A stretch of DNA of 64,000 nucleotides from Verrucomicrobiota bacterium (GCA_014860005.1 JACZKP010000209.1:1-64000); one strand, 5' to 3'. Positions 1-9,378 are shown, counted from the first letter of the stretch. The notes: generated by a model not told the origin, from the sequence alone. Program-made: numbers and translations.

Positions 1-138
1 GACCAGGCGGTAGCAGCAGCGTGCTCATAAACCCACCGGTGAGGAACCGACCCGGCGTGCCGCAGCATCGCCGATCCGCAAACCAGAGTGCTAATCAGAT
101 GCGCTAAAACAAGTTTGAAAAGATGTGGGTAATGACAA

Positions 139-168
139 GCCGTTAAAACGGTGGGCTATTCTCTTTCG
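139..168. repeat. Partial copy of a dispersed palindromic repeat
   Basis: The stretch around 151-168 (GTGGGCTATTCTCTTTCG) differs at only two positions from ATGGGCTATTGTCTTTCG at 21014-21031, which is the right end of the large palindromic repeat near 20.85-21.05 kb. I see only this end here. It overlaps the first possible start codon of the next gene, so that gene's start may have been supplied by the repeat. Confidence 0.35.
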
Positions 169-1101
169 TTTGACGATCCCGACAGAGAGCCCAATTTCTC
201 GAAGCCCACACCCGACTCCCAGGCAACTTTCGCAAAGCGCGGGACAACGTTATTGATCCTCGTCACCTGTTGCCTGATCGTGGGCTGCGCCAAAAAGGTC
301 CGCTCTATTTCGCAGTCCGGCTATAACGACCATTATCACTACGCCGGGCCGCACAACCGCGAACTGGACGAGTTCGACGTGCTGGGTCTTGATCCTTCAC
401 AGCCGGTGACCGAGGAAGAAATCCGCCGCATCAGCAGCCAAGCAAAGGCCGTTCAGCTCGCGCCTGGCAGCACGATTCTGCTCGTTCAGTCTGGCGCGAT
501 TTATCCCGACGCGCCGATGGTGTCCGAGTTGAGCAAGCAATTCCGCGTGGTGCCGTTCACCGGGGTGGCGACGGGAAAACCAACACCCGCGCAACCGGCA
601 AATGCCTCAGAGCGCCGCACGCGCAACGCCATCATCGTCACCGACACCGACAAACCGGCCACGGTCGTTCCCCTCACCACACTTACGAAGGAGAGTTATC
701 CGACCGACATCGCTCGCGAGCCGGCGGGTGCTTACTCGCGGGTGCTGCGACTCGCGGCAGCGCGGGCGGGAGCGTCCGCCGTGGTTTGTTACTGGGGCAT
801 ACTAGAGTCGGGCACGGAGGACATCGCCACGAAGACAGTTTCGTGGATGCCGGTACTCCGGTGGGTGGTGCCGGACGAACGCCAGCACGCGCGCATTCGG
901 TTGAAGATTGCCGTGGTGGACGTGCCGACCGGCAACTGGACCGTGTTCAGCGCACAACCGATCGAACACAAATCCTGGAGCGTGCGCCCGCGCCGCGAAG
1001 TCGCCGACCAAAAGCAGGTCGAGTCGCTCAAGCAACAAGCCTACGAACTGGCTGCGCGCGACCTGATCGCCGCTTACTCGGGAGAAACGGTCATACGCTG
1101 A
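151..1101 (+). CDS. Putative lipoprotein of unknown function
   Basis: The 316-residue product has a hydrophobic stretch at about residues 34-46 ending in IVGC, a plausible lipobox with Cys46 as the lipidated residue, so it is probably anchored in an envelope membrane. About 30 hydrophilic residues precede the hydrophobic core. The GTG at 151 is the first in-frame start after a stop at 133 and lies in a repeat remnant; no better start is visible. The C-terminal half (about 190-310) looks globular, with alternating strands and an Ala-rich helix. I recognise no domain. It converges on the next gene with an 18-bp gap. Confidence 0.6.
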   Translation: MGYSLSFDDPDREPNFSKPTPDSQATFAKRGTTLLILVTCCLIVGCAKKVRSISQSGYNDHYHYAGPHNRELDEFDVLGLDPSQPVTEEEIRRISSQAKAVQLAPGSTILLVQSGAIYPDAPMVSELSKQFRVVPFTGVATGKPTPAQPANASERRTRNAIIVTDTDKPATVVPLTTLTKESYPTDIAREPAGAYSRVLRLAAARAGASAVVCYWGILESGTEDIATKTVSWMPVLRWVVPDERQHARIRLKIAVVDVPTGNWTVFSAQPIEHKSWSVRPRREVADQKQVESLKQQAYELAARDLIAAYSGETVIR

Positions 1102-1119
1102 ACCGTGCCCCGGCGCGCG

Positions 1120-2088
1120 TCACTTGCGGGCTTTGGCCCGCTTGATGATGTCCTTGATCTTCACCGGCGCACCGTCCTGACGTTTGCTTTCGTCGGCGGC
1201 TTCCATGAACGCAAAGAGCTCGATGGTTTCATCGGGCTTCACCGGCGCCACACCCGTTTGGAAAAACTTCATGAATGCCTCCACTAATGGTCCGTAGCCG
1301 TCGAACGAACCCACGTCCATCTCGCCTTTCGCGCCTTTCGCGTGACCGCGAAAACCCTTGTCCTCGCGAAACACGCCTTTGCGTCCGCCACGCCAGTTGC
1401 CGAGCACTTCGATTTTTCCATCCGCAGTCTTGCCGCGTTGCACAGTCTGGCAGCCCGTGCCCATCACGGTGAAGAGCGCCTCCACGCCATGCACGCCGTA
1501 CCAGAACAAATCGGGATGATGCGGTTCAACGGAAGCCGGGCCATAAGTTTCGGCATAGGTGATTTTGCCAATTTCGCCATTGCGCGCGGCTTGCGAGTTT
1601 TTCGCAAAACGCAGGGAGGACGAACTGAACACCGGGACACGAGCCTTTTTCGCCAGGGCAAAAATCTCGATCACGTCGCGCAGTGAACCGGCCATCGGTT
1701 TATCTATGAACACCGGCTTGCGCGCCTTGATCACGGGTCGCACCTGCTCCAGGTGCGGACGGCCATCAATGCTTTCGAGCAGGACGACGTCCACGTGCTC
1801 GCACATTTCCTCGATGGTGTCGTAAAAGGTGACCCCATATTGTTCCTTCAGCTTTTTGGAATACTCCTCCACGCGATTGGCGCTGTCGGGAATATCGGCG
1901 CTGCCGCCGCGAAACGCCGCCACGACCTTGCCGCCCGGCACGTGCCCCTTGGCCTGCGGGTTGTTCAGGGTTTCGGTGAAAGCGATGACGTGTGAGGTGT
2001 CGCAGCCAATGATGCCGATGCGCAAATCGGCACCGAACGCGGTCAACCCAATCAGGAGAGTTCCCAGTAATGCGAGTCCAGTTTTCAT
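1120..2088 (-). CDS. Secreted Gfo/Idh/MocA-family oxidoreductase
   Basis: The product starts MKTGLALLG and has a signal peptide ending near TAFGA. A Rossmann segment with the nucleotide-binding pattern GIIGCDTSH follows. A DKP motif (FIDKPMAG) sits where most Gfo/Idh/MocA members have EKP, whose Lys is catalytic. The remainder matches the family's C-terminal alpha/beta domain. Family members are NAD(P)-dependent sugar or inositol dehydrogenases; secreted forms are frequent in Planctomycetes and Verrucomicrobia and their substrates are mostly unknown. The reading frame stays open upstream to 2343, but that part is translated repeat DNA, so I start at 2088 where the signal peptide begins. Confidence 0.85.
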   Translation of the reverse strand: MKTGLALLGTLLIGLTAFGADLRIGIIGCDTSHVIAFTETLNNPQAKGHVPGGKVVAAFRGGSADIPDSANRVEEYSKKLKEQYGVTFYDTIEEMCEHVDVVLLESIDGRPHLEQVRPVIKARKPVFIDKPMAGSLRDVIEIFALAKKARVPVFSSSSLRFAKNSQAARNGEIGKITYAETYGPASVEPHHPDLFWYGVHGVEALFTVMGTGCQTVQRGKTADGKIEVLGNWRGGRKGVFREDKGFRGHAKGAKGEMDVGSFDGYGPLVEAFMKFFQTGVAPVKPDETIELFAFMEAADESKRQDGAPVKIKDIIKRAKARK

Positions 2089-2239
2089 GTTTGAATGTGT
2101 TAAAGCTTCAACCGGCATTCGACGGTACCAAATCACCGGTGACCATTGAAGGACTTTCCTCCACGCATTCGCGTCATCGGTGGACGATTCCGCGGAGGCG
2201 CAGCGCGGCAGAGCCGCAACCAATCCCCCGCCGCCCGAC

Positions 2240-2330
2240 TTAACGCAGAGGGCGCAGAGGTTCTCGCAAAGGTCGCAAAGCGATTCACCTCCGCGTTCCT
2301 CTGCGCCAACCTCCGCGTCCTCTGCGTTAA
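2240..2330. repeat. Palindromic repeat of the 'NAEDAE' type
   Basis: The element begins TTAACGCAGAG and ends CTCTGCGTTAA, giving inverted ends. Its two halves are imperfect copies of a GCAGAGG/GCGGAGG unit pointing toward each other. When translated it gives the familiar spurious peptide NAEDAE. It fills most of the 389-bp gap between the divergent oxidoreductase and lysine aminotransferase genes; nothing else in that gap is recognisable apart from room for two promoters. Confidence 0.75.
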
Positions 2331-2477
2331 AAAGTCTTCTCAAATTGCGCGATGGTGGGAGATAGCACTGCGGGGACTTCCATCTCCATTCCCGTCACGC
2401 TCCTTGACCGCCATTCATCTTGAAGACAGTTGACCTCGTAGCTAAAGTTGCTCTGCGACCTGAGTCGCCAGCGAACC

Positions 2478-3851
2478 ATGGAAACACTCGATCATCCGCC
2501 ATCCCGCCTCCCCGCGCGAGCCGTGCCCGCGGGTGAAGTGGCGCCCGGCGAGGTCAGCGCCTCGCTCGCCCAACACATCATTGTGGACGGCTTCAAACTG
2601 GTGTTCGACGTTGAACGCAGCCGAGGTTCGCGTTTTGTGGACGCCGCCACGGGCCGCACGTTGATTGATCTCTACGGTTTCTACGCTTCGCAGCCCATTG
2701 GTTTCAATCATCCCTGGTTTGATCGGCCCGACGTCCAGGCAGAATTGCTTGCGGCGGCAAAGGTGAAAGTCGCCAACGCCGACGTTTACACCGTGCAGTA
2801 TGCGACGTTCGTTGAAACGTTCGCGCGCGTTGTCGGCCTGCCGCCGCTGGAACGATACTTCTTCATCGAAGGTGGCGCGCTGGCCGTTGAGAACGCCCTC
2901 AAGGCCGCCATGGATTGGAAGGTGCGCAAGAACCTCGCCGCCGGACACGGCGAACGCGGCACGGAGATTATTCATTTTCAGCACGCGTTTCACGGTCGTT
3001 CGGGCTACACGATGAGCCTGACCAACACCGACCCACGCAAGGTCGCGCTCTTCGCCAAATTTCCCTGGCCGCGCATCAGCACGCCGATGATTGATTACTC
3101 GCTCCCGCCGGAGCAACGAACGGCGGCGGTGATCTCCAAGGAAAAACTCGCGGAGAAACAAATTGGCGACTTGCTGGCGCAGAAAGCGATAGATGTGGCG
3201 GCGATTATCATTGAACCCATCCAGGGTGAAGGCGGGGACAATCATTTCCGCGCCGAGTTCTTCCAAACGTTGCGGCGGATTTGTGACGAGCATGACGTGT
3301 TGTTAATCTTTGACGAAATCCAGTCCGGCATGGGCGTCTCGGGCAAGAACTGGTGCTGCGAACATTTTGGCGTCTTGCCCGACCTGCTTTGCTTCGGCAA
3401 GAAATCCCAGGTGTGCGGCGTGATGGCTGGGCCGCGCCTCGACGAGGTGAAGGACAATTGCTTCCGGCTGCCGGGCCGCATCAGTTCCACGTGGGGCGGC
3501 AACTTCACGGATTACGTCCGCTCAACGTATTATCTGCGGATTATTGAGGCGGAGCAGCTCGTCGAGAATGCACGCCTCCAAGGCGAAGTGTTGCTCACCG
3601 GTTTACAGGCGTTAACCGCAAAGCATGCGTTGATCACGGCGCCGCGCGGACGCGGTTTGATGCTCGCCTTCGATTTGCCAGACGCGGCACAACGCGATGC
3701 GTTTTGGCGAGGCTGCTATGAACTTGGCCTGCTCGTCATCCGCTCCGGTGAACGCTCCATCCGTCTGCGCCCGGTGCTTGATCTCAAGGACGATATCATC
3801 AAGGAAGCGCTGCGCATCATGGACGCAACGTGTCAAAAGCTGGGAAGCTAG
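2478..3851 (+). CDS. lat: L-lysine 6-aminotransferase
   Basis: This is a class-III PLP aminotransferase of 457 residues that resembles the actinobacterial lysine epsilon-aminotransferase along its whole length. It transfers the 6-amino group of lysine to 2-oxoglutarate, giving 2-aminoadipate 6-semialdehyde (cyclised to piperideine-6-carboxylate). Visible landmarks are YGFYASQPIGFNHP near the N-terminus, IIIEPIQGEGGDNHF, LIFDEIQSGMG with the cofactor-binding Asp, and CFGKKSQVCG, whose Lys308/309 includes the Schiff-base lysine. I start at the ATG of METLDHPP; an upstream in-frame start at 2448 would add ten residues of doubtful origin. The next gene, 21 bp downstream, oxidises its product. Confidence 0.9.
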   Translation: METLDHPPSRLPARAVPAGEVAPGEVSASLAQHIIVDGFKLVFDVERSRGSRFVDAATGRTLIDLYGFYASQPIGFNHPWFDRPDVQAELLAAAKVKVANADVYTVQYATFVETFARVVGLPPLERYFFIEGGALAVENALKAAMDWKVRKNLAAGHGERGTEIIHFQHAFHGRSGYTMSLTNTDPRKVALFAKFPWPRISTPMIDYSLPPEQRTAAVISKEKLAEKQIGDLLAQKAIDVAAIIIEPIQGEGGDNHFRAEFFQTLRRICDEHDVLLIFDEIQSGMGVSGKNWCCEHFGVLPDLLCFGKKSQVCGVMAGPRLDEVKDNCFRLPGRISSTWGGNFTDYVRSTYYLRIIEAEQLVENARLQGEVLLTGLQALTAKHALITAPRGRGLMLAFDLPDAAQRDAFWRGCYELGLLVIRSGERSIRLRPVLDLKDDIIKEALRIMDATCQKLGS

Positions 3852-3872
3852 TTCAATTTCCAGGAACTCAAT

Positions 3873-5420
3873 ATGCCGAAACAAACCCCAACCTCAGCCG
3901 GTTCGATTTTGAAATCCCTCGGCCTGAAATCCATCAATCCCGGCGTCTTTGACGGCGAATGGTCCGGCTCCGGCAACATCCTGACCAGTTACTCGCCCAA
4001 CGACGGCAGCGTGCTCGGTAGAATCCGCACCGCCACGCCGGATGAATACGAACGCGCTGCCCAACGTGCGCGCACCGCTTTCCAGAATTGGCAGACCGTG
4101 CCCGCCCCGAAGCGTGGTGAAATCATCCGTCAACTCGGCAACGCGTTACGCGATGCGAAGCGCGATCTCGGGATGCTGGTCACGCTTGAAGCCGGCAAGA
4201 TCATCGCTGAAGGCCAGGGCGAGGTGCAGGAGATGATTGACATCTGCGACTTCGCCGTCGGTCTGTCGCGACAGCTTTACGGGCTGACCATCGCATCAGA
4301 GCGCCCGAATCACCGCATGATGGAACAATGGCATCCACTGGGTGTGGTCGGCGTCATCACCGCGTTCAACTTCCCTGTCGCTGTGTGGGCGTGGAACAGC
4401 GCCCTCGCTGCCGTGTGTGGCGATTCGACAGTCTGGAAACCCTCGAGCCTCACACCACTCTGCGCCATTGCGACCATCAAGATTGCGGAAAAGGTCTGCC
4501 GCGCCAACGAGGTTGATCCGGCGATCTTCGCGCTGGTCATCGGCGATGGTGCGACGGTGGGCGAACGGCTGCTGAATGACCGCCGCGTGCCGCTGATTTC
4601 TGCAACGGGTTCGTGCAAAATGGGCCGGCGCGTCGCCGAAATCGTAGGCCGGCGTTTTGGCCGCACGATTCTTGAACTGGGCGGTAACAACGCCATCATC
4701 GTTGCGCCCAGCGCGGATATGGACCTGGCAGTGCGGGCGATTCTCTTCGGTGCCGTGGGCACCGCCGGCCAGCGTTGCACCACCACCCGGCGGATCATCG
4801 TTCACGAATCCATGCGCGACAAACTGGTGCGCCGGTTGGTCAAGGCCTACGCGCAGATCAACATCGGCAATCCCGCCGCACCCGGCACACTCATGGGACC
4901 GTTGATCAATTCGCAAGCCGTGAGCGACATGGAGGCGGCACTGGCCAAAGTACGCGAGGAAGGCGGTGAGCTTCTGTTTGGCGGTGAAAAGCTCGTGGGC
5001 CAGAAATACCCCGGCAGTTGCTATGTGCGCCCCTGCATTGTGTCAGCACGCCATGACATGAAGATCGTTCACGAGGAAACGTTCGCGCCCATCCTCTACG
5101 TTATCAGCTATCGCAAGTTCGCCGACGCGCTCGTGTATCACAACGAAGTTCCGCAGGGCCTTAGTTCCGCGATCTTTACAAACGATCTGCGCGAGGCGGA
5201 ACAATTCCTGTCCGCGCGGGGCAGCGATTGCGGCATCGCCAACGTGAACATCGGCACCAGCGGCGCGGAAATCGGCGGCGCGTTCGGCGGCGAAAAGGAA
5301 ACCGGCGGCGGCCGCGAAAGCGGCAGCGACGCATGGAAAGCCTACATGCGCCGACAAACCGTGACTGTGAATTACGGCAAAGAACTGCCGCTGGCGCAGG
5401 GCATCCAGTTCGGCTCTTGA
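3873..5420 (+). CDS. 2-aminoadipate-semialdehyde dehydrogenase (ALDH7 family)
   Basis: The 515-residue protein is an aldehyde dehydrogenase of the ALDH7/antiquitin type, which oxidises 2-aminoadipate 6-semialdehyde (or piperideine-6-carboxylate) to 2-aminoadipate with NAD. Glu268 (in ILELGGNN) and Cys302 (in GQRCTTTRR) are the catalytic pair. The C-terminal GGEKETGGGRESGSDAWK segment is typical of ALDH7 and binds the substrate's amino-acid end. An AGGA sits 8-10 bases before the ATG. It forms an obvious two-step lysine catabolic pair with the preceding aminotransferase. The short inverted repeat CCCCG/CGGGG at 5424-5440 just after the stop may be a weak terminator or attenuator. Confidence 0.9.
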   Translation: MPKQTPTSAGSILKSLGLKSINPGVFDGEWSGSGNILTSYSPNDGSVLGRIRTATPDEYERAAQRARTAFQNWQTVPAPKRGEIIRQLGNALRDAKRDLGMLVTLEAGKIIAEGQGEVQEMIDICDFAVGLSRQLYGLTIASERPNHRMMEQWHPLGVVGVITAFNFPVAVWAWNSALAAVCGDSTVWKPSSLTPLCAIATIKIAEKVCRANEVDPAIFALVIGDGATVGERLLNDRRVPLISATGSCKMGRRVAEIVGRRFGRTILELGGNNAIIVAPSADMDLAVRAILFGAVGTAGQRCTTTRRIIVHESMRDKLVRRLVKAYAQINIGNPAAPGTLMGPLINSQAVSDMEAALAKVREEGGELLFGGEKLVGQKYPGSCYVRPCIVSARHDMKIVHEETFAPILYVISYRKFADALVYHNEVPQGLSSAIFTNDLREAEQFLSARGSDCGIANVNIGTSGAEIGGAFGGEKETGGGRESGSDAWKAYMRRQTVTVNYGKELPLAQGIQFGS

Positions 5421-5481
5421 AGTCCCCGCCAGAACGGGGCTAGCTTCTTGAACATTACAACCGTCAATATCACGAGCGCCT

Positions 5482-6900
5482 ATGGCTGCAACTGTGAACA
5501 GGCATACGATAGCAAGCTCACCCGATGAACTGAATCGTTTCGACTGGCCGCTGGCTTATGCAGCGGAAGCCAGGCTGCGCCAGCAGATCGAGTTGTTTCT
5601 CGGTCAGCATCGGGTTGCAAAGCAGTTTGCTCAACGAATGCACGACGAGACCGGCACAGACTTTTTTGAGTGGGTAGATCACCTCGTCATCACGCCCGAA
5701 AATGAGGCGGCGTTTATTCAAGCCGGCTTTGTACGTAAGGCAAAATGTGAAACCGCTCGCGGCGAAATCGTGCTGGAGCATCCCCGCGCCACACTGCCGC
5801 ACGTGTTGTTGCGGCGGAGCAAACACAGCCCTTCTGTCGTGGCCATCAAGCCCGAGTTTGTCGCCGATTTCATCGCCCGCCATCACCTGCGCAACGCACC
5901 GGAAGGTGAACCGCGCTCGCGTTACCGGCGTGTGCTGGTGGCAAAGGAGAATGGGCGCCGTTTGGAGGCGGTGGAACGGCGCGCTTATCGCGGTTTCGTT
6001 CCGACGCCGCACAAACGCGGCGAGTTGCAGGCTATCGTCAAAGCCAGGGAAATTCTCCACACGCGTCCTCGACAATGGGCGGACGATCACAAAGGGTTCA
6101 CCGCCGCGAATCGTATTTTGAAATGTGTGCTCAAACTGGTCGGCCGCGACGTGGCGTGTCACCTGTTTTTCGAGGCGGAGCGCGCGTATTGGGAGAGCCG
6201 CAATCGCGCGGCGCGTATCCAGAAGTTCCGCCAGGACACGCTCGGCCTCGGCTGGGGCAATCATGATCATCACACCTTCCGCAGCTCGCGCGAACATTTC
6301 GCGGACCTGGTCGCGTTTCTTCAGAAACTCGGCCTGCAAAAGCGCGAGCGTTTCTACGCGGGCGCGGAAGCGGGCTGGGGCGCGCAAGTCATGGAGCAAC
6401 CCGTCACGGGCATCGTGGTGTTCGCGGACGTGGATTTGACGCCGGAGGAAACCGAGATTGATTTCTCCGTCAAGAAATTGCCGCCGGCCAGGCAGCTTGG
6501 CACCGTCGGTCTGTGGGTCGGGCTGCACGGCGAAAGCTTTCTGGACGCGGGCATGCATCATCTGGAAGCGCGCTTTGATTTCGATTCATTGCGGGACCAG
6601 TTACAGCAGGAGGGCGTGAACACCATGAAGCCGTTCTCGGATTTTGAGTTTCTGCGGCAGGCGTTCACGGAAGGCGAACGCTGGCCGGTGCGCCGCGAAC
6701 GCGCCGAGTTGTTGGTGAACGCCGGTTTGCTCACGCGCAAGCAGTGCGACCAGTTCGTGCGCAACGGAGCGATTGGCAGTCATCTCGAGAATCTCCAGCG
6801 GCACGGTGGTTTCAAGGGGTTCAATCAGAAGGCCGTCAGTGCCATCATCTCCGCGACGGATCCCCGCAAGCAGGCAACCAATCACGCCAAGGCTGCGTAA
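5482..6900 (+). CDS. VOC-like putative metalloenzyme linked to lysine catabolism
   Basis: This 472-residue protein has two segments that look like paired vicinal-oxygen-chelate modules: one starts at WVDHLVITPE (His67), the other at NHDHHTFRSS (His261/263/264). Glu305 (VMEQPVTG) and Glu362 (HHLEARFDF) are candidate acidic ligands. The His-His-Glu order and overall length recall HglS/DUF1338, the iron enzyme that converts 2-oxoadipate to 2-hydroxyglutarate, but I do not see clear sequence identity to that family. Placed 61 bp after two enzymes that make 2-aminoadipate, a role on 2-oxoadipate is an inference. It could instead be a different VOC dioxygenase or a hydrolase. Confidence 0.6.
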   Translation: MAATVNRHTIASSPDELNRFDWPLAYAAEARLRQQIELFLGQHRVAKQFAQRMHDETGTDFFEWVDHLVITPENEAAFIQAGFVRKAKCETARGEIVLEHPRATLPHVLLRRSKHSPSVVAIKPEFVADFIARHHLRNAPEGEPRSRYRRVLVAKENGRRLEAVERRAYRGFVPTPHKRGELQAIVKAREILHTRPRQWADDHKGFTAANRILKCVLKLVGRDVACHLFFEAERAYWESRNRAARIQKFRQDTLGLGWGNHDHHTFRSSREHFADLVAFLQKLGLQKRERFYAGAEAGWGAQVMEQPVTGIVVFADVDLTPEETEIDFSVKKLPPARQLGTVGLWVGLHGESFLDAGMHHLEARFDFDSLRDQLQQEGVNTMKPFSDFEFLRQAFTEGERWPVRRERAELLVNAGLLTRKQCDQFVRNGAIGSHLENLQRHGGFKGFNQKAVSAIISATDPRKQATNHAKAA

Positions 6901-6910
6901 ACCAGCGATC

Positions 6911-6979
6911 GTAGCCGCCGACGTGAGGAGGCGGAGTTCACGACACATACCTGATCCGCCTCCTCACGTCGGCGGCTAC
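6911..6979. repeat. REP-like hairpin, copy 1
   Basis: Perfect inverted arms of about 25 bp, beginning GTAGCCGCCGACGTGAGGAG and ending in the complement, enclose about 19 bp. A second copy with near-identical arms lies at 15694-15764. It sits in the 192-bp gap between the VOC-like gene and the kinase fusion, and as a transcript it would form a very stable stem that could end or stabilise the upstream message. Confidence 0.85.
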
Positions 6980-7055
6980 AGCCGGTCCTGGAATTCTCCA
7001 CAGCCGCCTCTTCATCCGGCTTGGAGGTCAGTTGCGGCTGCATCGCACTGCGACC

Positions 7056-7084
7056 TTTCCGCAGGCGGCGGAAGCCGGTATAGT
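7056..7084 (+). promoter_or_regulatory. Candidate promoter giving a leaderless or near-leaderless transcript
   Basis: TTTCCG (7056-7061) and TATAGT (7079-7084) are separated by 17 bp and resemble sigma-70 -35 and -10 boxes. The -10 ends only 8 bp before the ATG at 7093, and no Shine-Dalgarno sequence is visible in between. A transcript would therefore start at or almost at the start codon. This is inferred from spacing alone. Confidence 0.4.
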
Positions 7085-7092
7085 CTGCGCCA

Positions 7093-8553
7093 ATGGCAGT
7101 TCAAAACCGCATTGTCAAAGTCCAAAAACGCAACCGGGCGCTCGTGCGTTTCGATGAGAGCCGCATCTGCAAGGCCCTCCTTCGCGCGGCGGATTCCATC
7201 GGTGGCTTCCGGCAGGATTTTCTGCCCGGCGTGAACGAGAAAATCTTTGAAGCGTATGGCAACGATGCCCGCATCGCATCGTTTCTGGCCGATGCCGTCG
7301 TAGTCTGCCTGAATTCCGATCCGCACCATCTCATTGCGAATTTTCCGCCCACGATTGAAACGATTCAGGATGAAGTGTTGCACGCGTTGCGCAGCTTTGG
7401 CTTTCAGTTCACCGCGGATGCCTACGAATGTTATCGCTGGGGACGACACTGGCTGCGCGAGGGGGCGATTCCGCCGGAGAAGTTTGCGGGCAACGGCTTC
7501 CCCCAGGAAGGAATGAAACAAACGCTGGTCTGGAACAAGGCGCGCGGCGTTCACACGGTCGCCGGCCTCAATGAGGCGCTCCGCAACGGCAGACTCAAAA
7601 GCGTCGTGGAAGAATCGCTGGCGCTTTACGAAGAATCTCTCGACGAGGCCGCGCAGAAAGTTCTGTCTCGCCTCAACGCCGGCGATCCCCTGCGCATGAT
7701 GTGGATCAGCGGCCCAAGTTCATCCGGCAAAACCACCACGACGGTCAAGCTCACGGAGCGGCTGGAAAAGCACGGCCTGCGTTTCCTGATGCTGAATCTG
7801 GACGATTACTTCTGGTCGCTGGTCGAGCATCCGACCGATTGGATCAACGACCGCAATTACGAAACACCCGAGGCGCTGGACATTCAGTTGCTCAATGCTC
7901 ATCTGCGCGAACTGCTCGAAGGCCGAACCGTCGAGAAGCCCGTTTACAGTTTCAAGGAAGGCCGGCGCACCGGGACCAAACCGATCAAGCTGGAGAATGA
8001 TCAAATACTCCTGCTCGACTGTCTGCACGGACTCTACCCGCCCTTCACCGAAGGCATTGATGCGTCCGCGCAGTTCCGGCTTTATATCGAGACGCAAAAC
8101 GTGCTTTACGAGGGCGACGGCAGCACGGACCGATTAACTACGTTCACGGACGTGCGGCTGATCCGGCGGATGCTGCGTGACGCGCGCCATCGCAATCACA
8201 GCACATTGCGGACGATTCTCCACTGGCATTACGTTCGCGCCGGGGAACTTTTCAGCATCATTCCACTGATGGGTTTGGCGGATCACTGCGTTAACGGCGG
8301 ATTTCCTTTCGATTTGCCGGCCCTCAAATCATTCTTTGCCGGGCCGGACAGTCTGCTGCCGATCCCGGAAGATTTCGAGCCATACGCGGGCTTTCTGGAT
8401 GCTCGCGTGCGCTATGATCGCGTGAAGGCACTGCTGGAATCCGTGGAGGGTTTGAGCCAGGAGCAGTTGGCGGGTTACGATCTCATTCCGGGCGACGCCG
8501 TGATCCGCGAGTTCATCGGCGGGAGCAAGATCAAGATTCCGCACAATGAGTGA
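7093..8553 (+). CDS. ATP-cone domain fused to a uridine kinase-like P-loop kinase
   Basis: The 486-residue protein begins with an ATP-cone (residues about 5-115), the allosteric nucleotide-binding module known from ribonucleotide reductases and NrdR. A P-loop kinase of the uridine kinase/phosphoribulokinase family follows, with Walker A GPSSSGKTT at 207-215 and LNLDDYFW soon after, as in uridine kinases. The C-terminal part lacks a recognisable extra domain. Related bacterial kinases are fused to TGS-like domains and act on nucleosides, so a nucleoside is the likeliest substrate, with the ATP-cone sensing ATP/dATP; both points are inference. It follows the lysine genes by 192 bp and a hairpin, so it need not share their transcript. 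Confidence 0.75.
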   Translation: MAVQNRIVKVQKRNRALVRFDESRICKALLRAADSIGGFRQDFLPGVNEKIFEAYGNDARIASFLADAVVVCLNSDPHHLIANFPPTIETIQDEVLHALRSFGFQFTADAYECYRWGRHWLREGAIPPEKFAGNGFPQEGMKQTLVWNKARGVHTVAGLNEALRNGRLKSVVEESLALYEESLDEAAQKVLSRLNAGDPLRMMWISGPSSSGKTTTTVKLTERLEKHGLRFLMLNLDDYFWSLVEHPTDWINDRNYETPEALDIQLLNAHLRELLEGRTVEKPVYSFKEGRRTGTKPIKLENDQILLLDCLHGLYPPFTEGIDASAQFRLYIETQNVLYEGDGSTDRLTTFTDVRLIRRMLRDARHRNHSTLRTILHWHYVRAGELFSIIPLMGLADHCVNGGFPFDLPALKSFFAGPDSLLPIPEDFEPYAGFLDARVRYDRVKALLESVEGLSQEQLAGYDLIPGDAVIREFIGGSKIKIPHNE

Positions 8554-8601
8554 ATTATCTGGCGCCACCGAAACGCGACCGGTTTGCGGAGTCCTAAGAA
8601 C

Positions 8602-9378
8602 TCAATCCACCAGTTCGTAAACCCGCACGTAATCCACCTCGAAATAATCGGGTAACACGGCCGTCTTGATGTCGCCGGCCCACGTGCCAACTTCGTTCGT
8701 GAGCTTGATAAATTCAGGCACTTGAGAAACCCCGCCCGCCTTGCTGCGCCAGACTTCCTGGCCATCCACGTAGAACACGTACTCGTCCGGCAGCCAGAGC
8801 AGGCCGTAGGTGTGGAAACCCTCCAGAACTTCGGGCCGGGTGAACTTGTGGCCAGCCGATTTGTGGTCCTTGCCATAGCCGTCCCAATGCAGGTTGACCG
8901 TCAACCGTCCGTCCCGCCAAGGCATTTCCATGATGTCAATCTCCGTGCCGTCGCGCCCGTCGTTGCCGACTTTGCCCACGCCGTCGGACATGAGCCAGAA
9001 CGCCGGCCAATGCCCCGGCTGCTTCGGCATCTGGCAGCGCGCCTCGAAGTAACCGAACGCGTGCTCGCACTTTCCCTTGGTGTTCACCGCGCCGCACGTG
9101 AAGCGGTCACCGTCCTGTTTGGTGCGCAACAACAGGCTGCCCCGGCCGCTCAGATAGGCGTCTTCCTTGACCCAGAACCCATCACGCCGTTTCCAGTCGC
9201 CGAGCCGGTTCCATTTGGCTTCGTCGAGCTTGTCGCCGTCGAATTCATCGTGCCAGGCGAGTCTCCATTGTTTGCCTTCCGGCGCGGGCGGGAGATATGC
9301 CTGATTGGTTTGCGCCGAAACGGCGAGGTTGAGCATCAACGAACCGACGAGGAATCCCAGCAAAGCACGATTTTTCAT
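8602..9378 (-). CDS. Secreted GH16 glycoside hydrolase
   Basis: This 258-residue protein has a signal peptide (cleavage near AVSAQ) and a single GH16 beta-jelly-roll. The catalytic signature EIDIME is present, with Glu146 as nucleophile, Asp148 assisting and Glu151 as acid/base. The start of the fold (LAWHDEFDG) and [14 protein letters not shown] are typical of the family. GH16 enzymes cut beta-1,3/1,4-glucans or marine galactans such as agarose, carrageenan and porphyran; the substrate cannot be read from this sequence. It is a stand-alone gene between the kinase (convergent) and a permease (divergent). Confidence 0.9.
   Translation of the reverse strand: MKNRALLGFLVGSLMLNLAVSAQTNQAYLPPAPEGKQWRLAWHDEFDGDKLDEAKWNRLGDWKRRDGFWVKEDAYLSGRGSLLLRTKQDGDRFTCGAVNTKGKCEHAFGYFEARCQMPKQPGHWPAFWLMSDGVGKVGNDGRDGTEIDIMEMPWRDGRLTVNLHWDGYGKDHKSAGHKFTRPEVLEGFHTYGLLWLPDEYVFYVDGQEVWRSKAGGVSQVPEFIKLTNEVGTWAGDIKTAVLPDYFEVDYVRVYELVD

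Noticed and set aside
2089..2343. N-terminal extension of the oxidoreductase
   Set aside because: Translated 'NAEDAE' repeat followed by non-protein-like sequence; a normal signal peptide begins at 2088.
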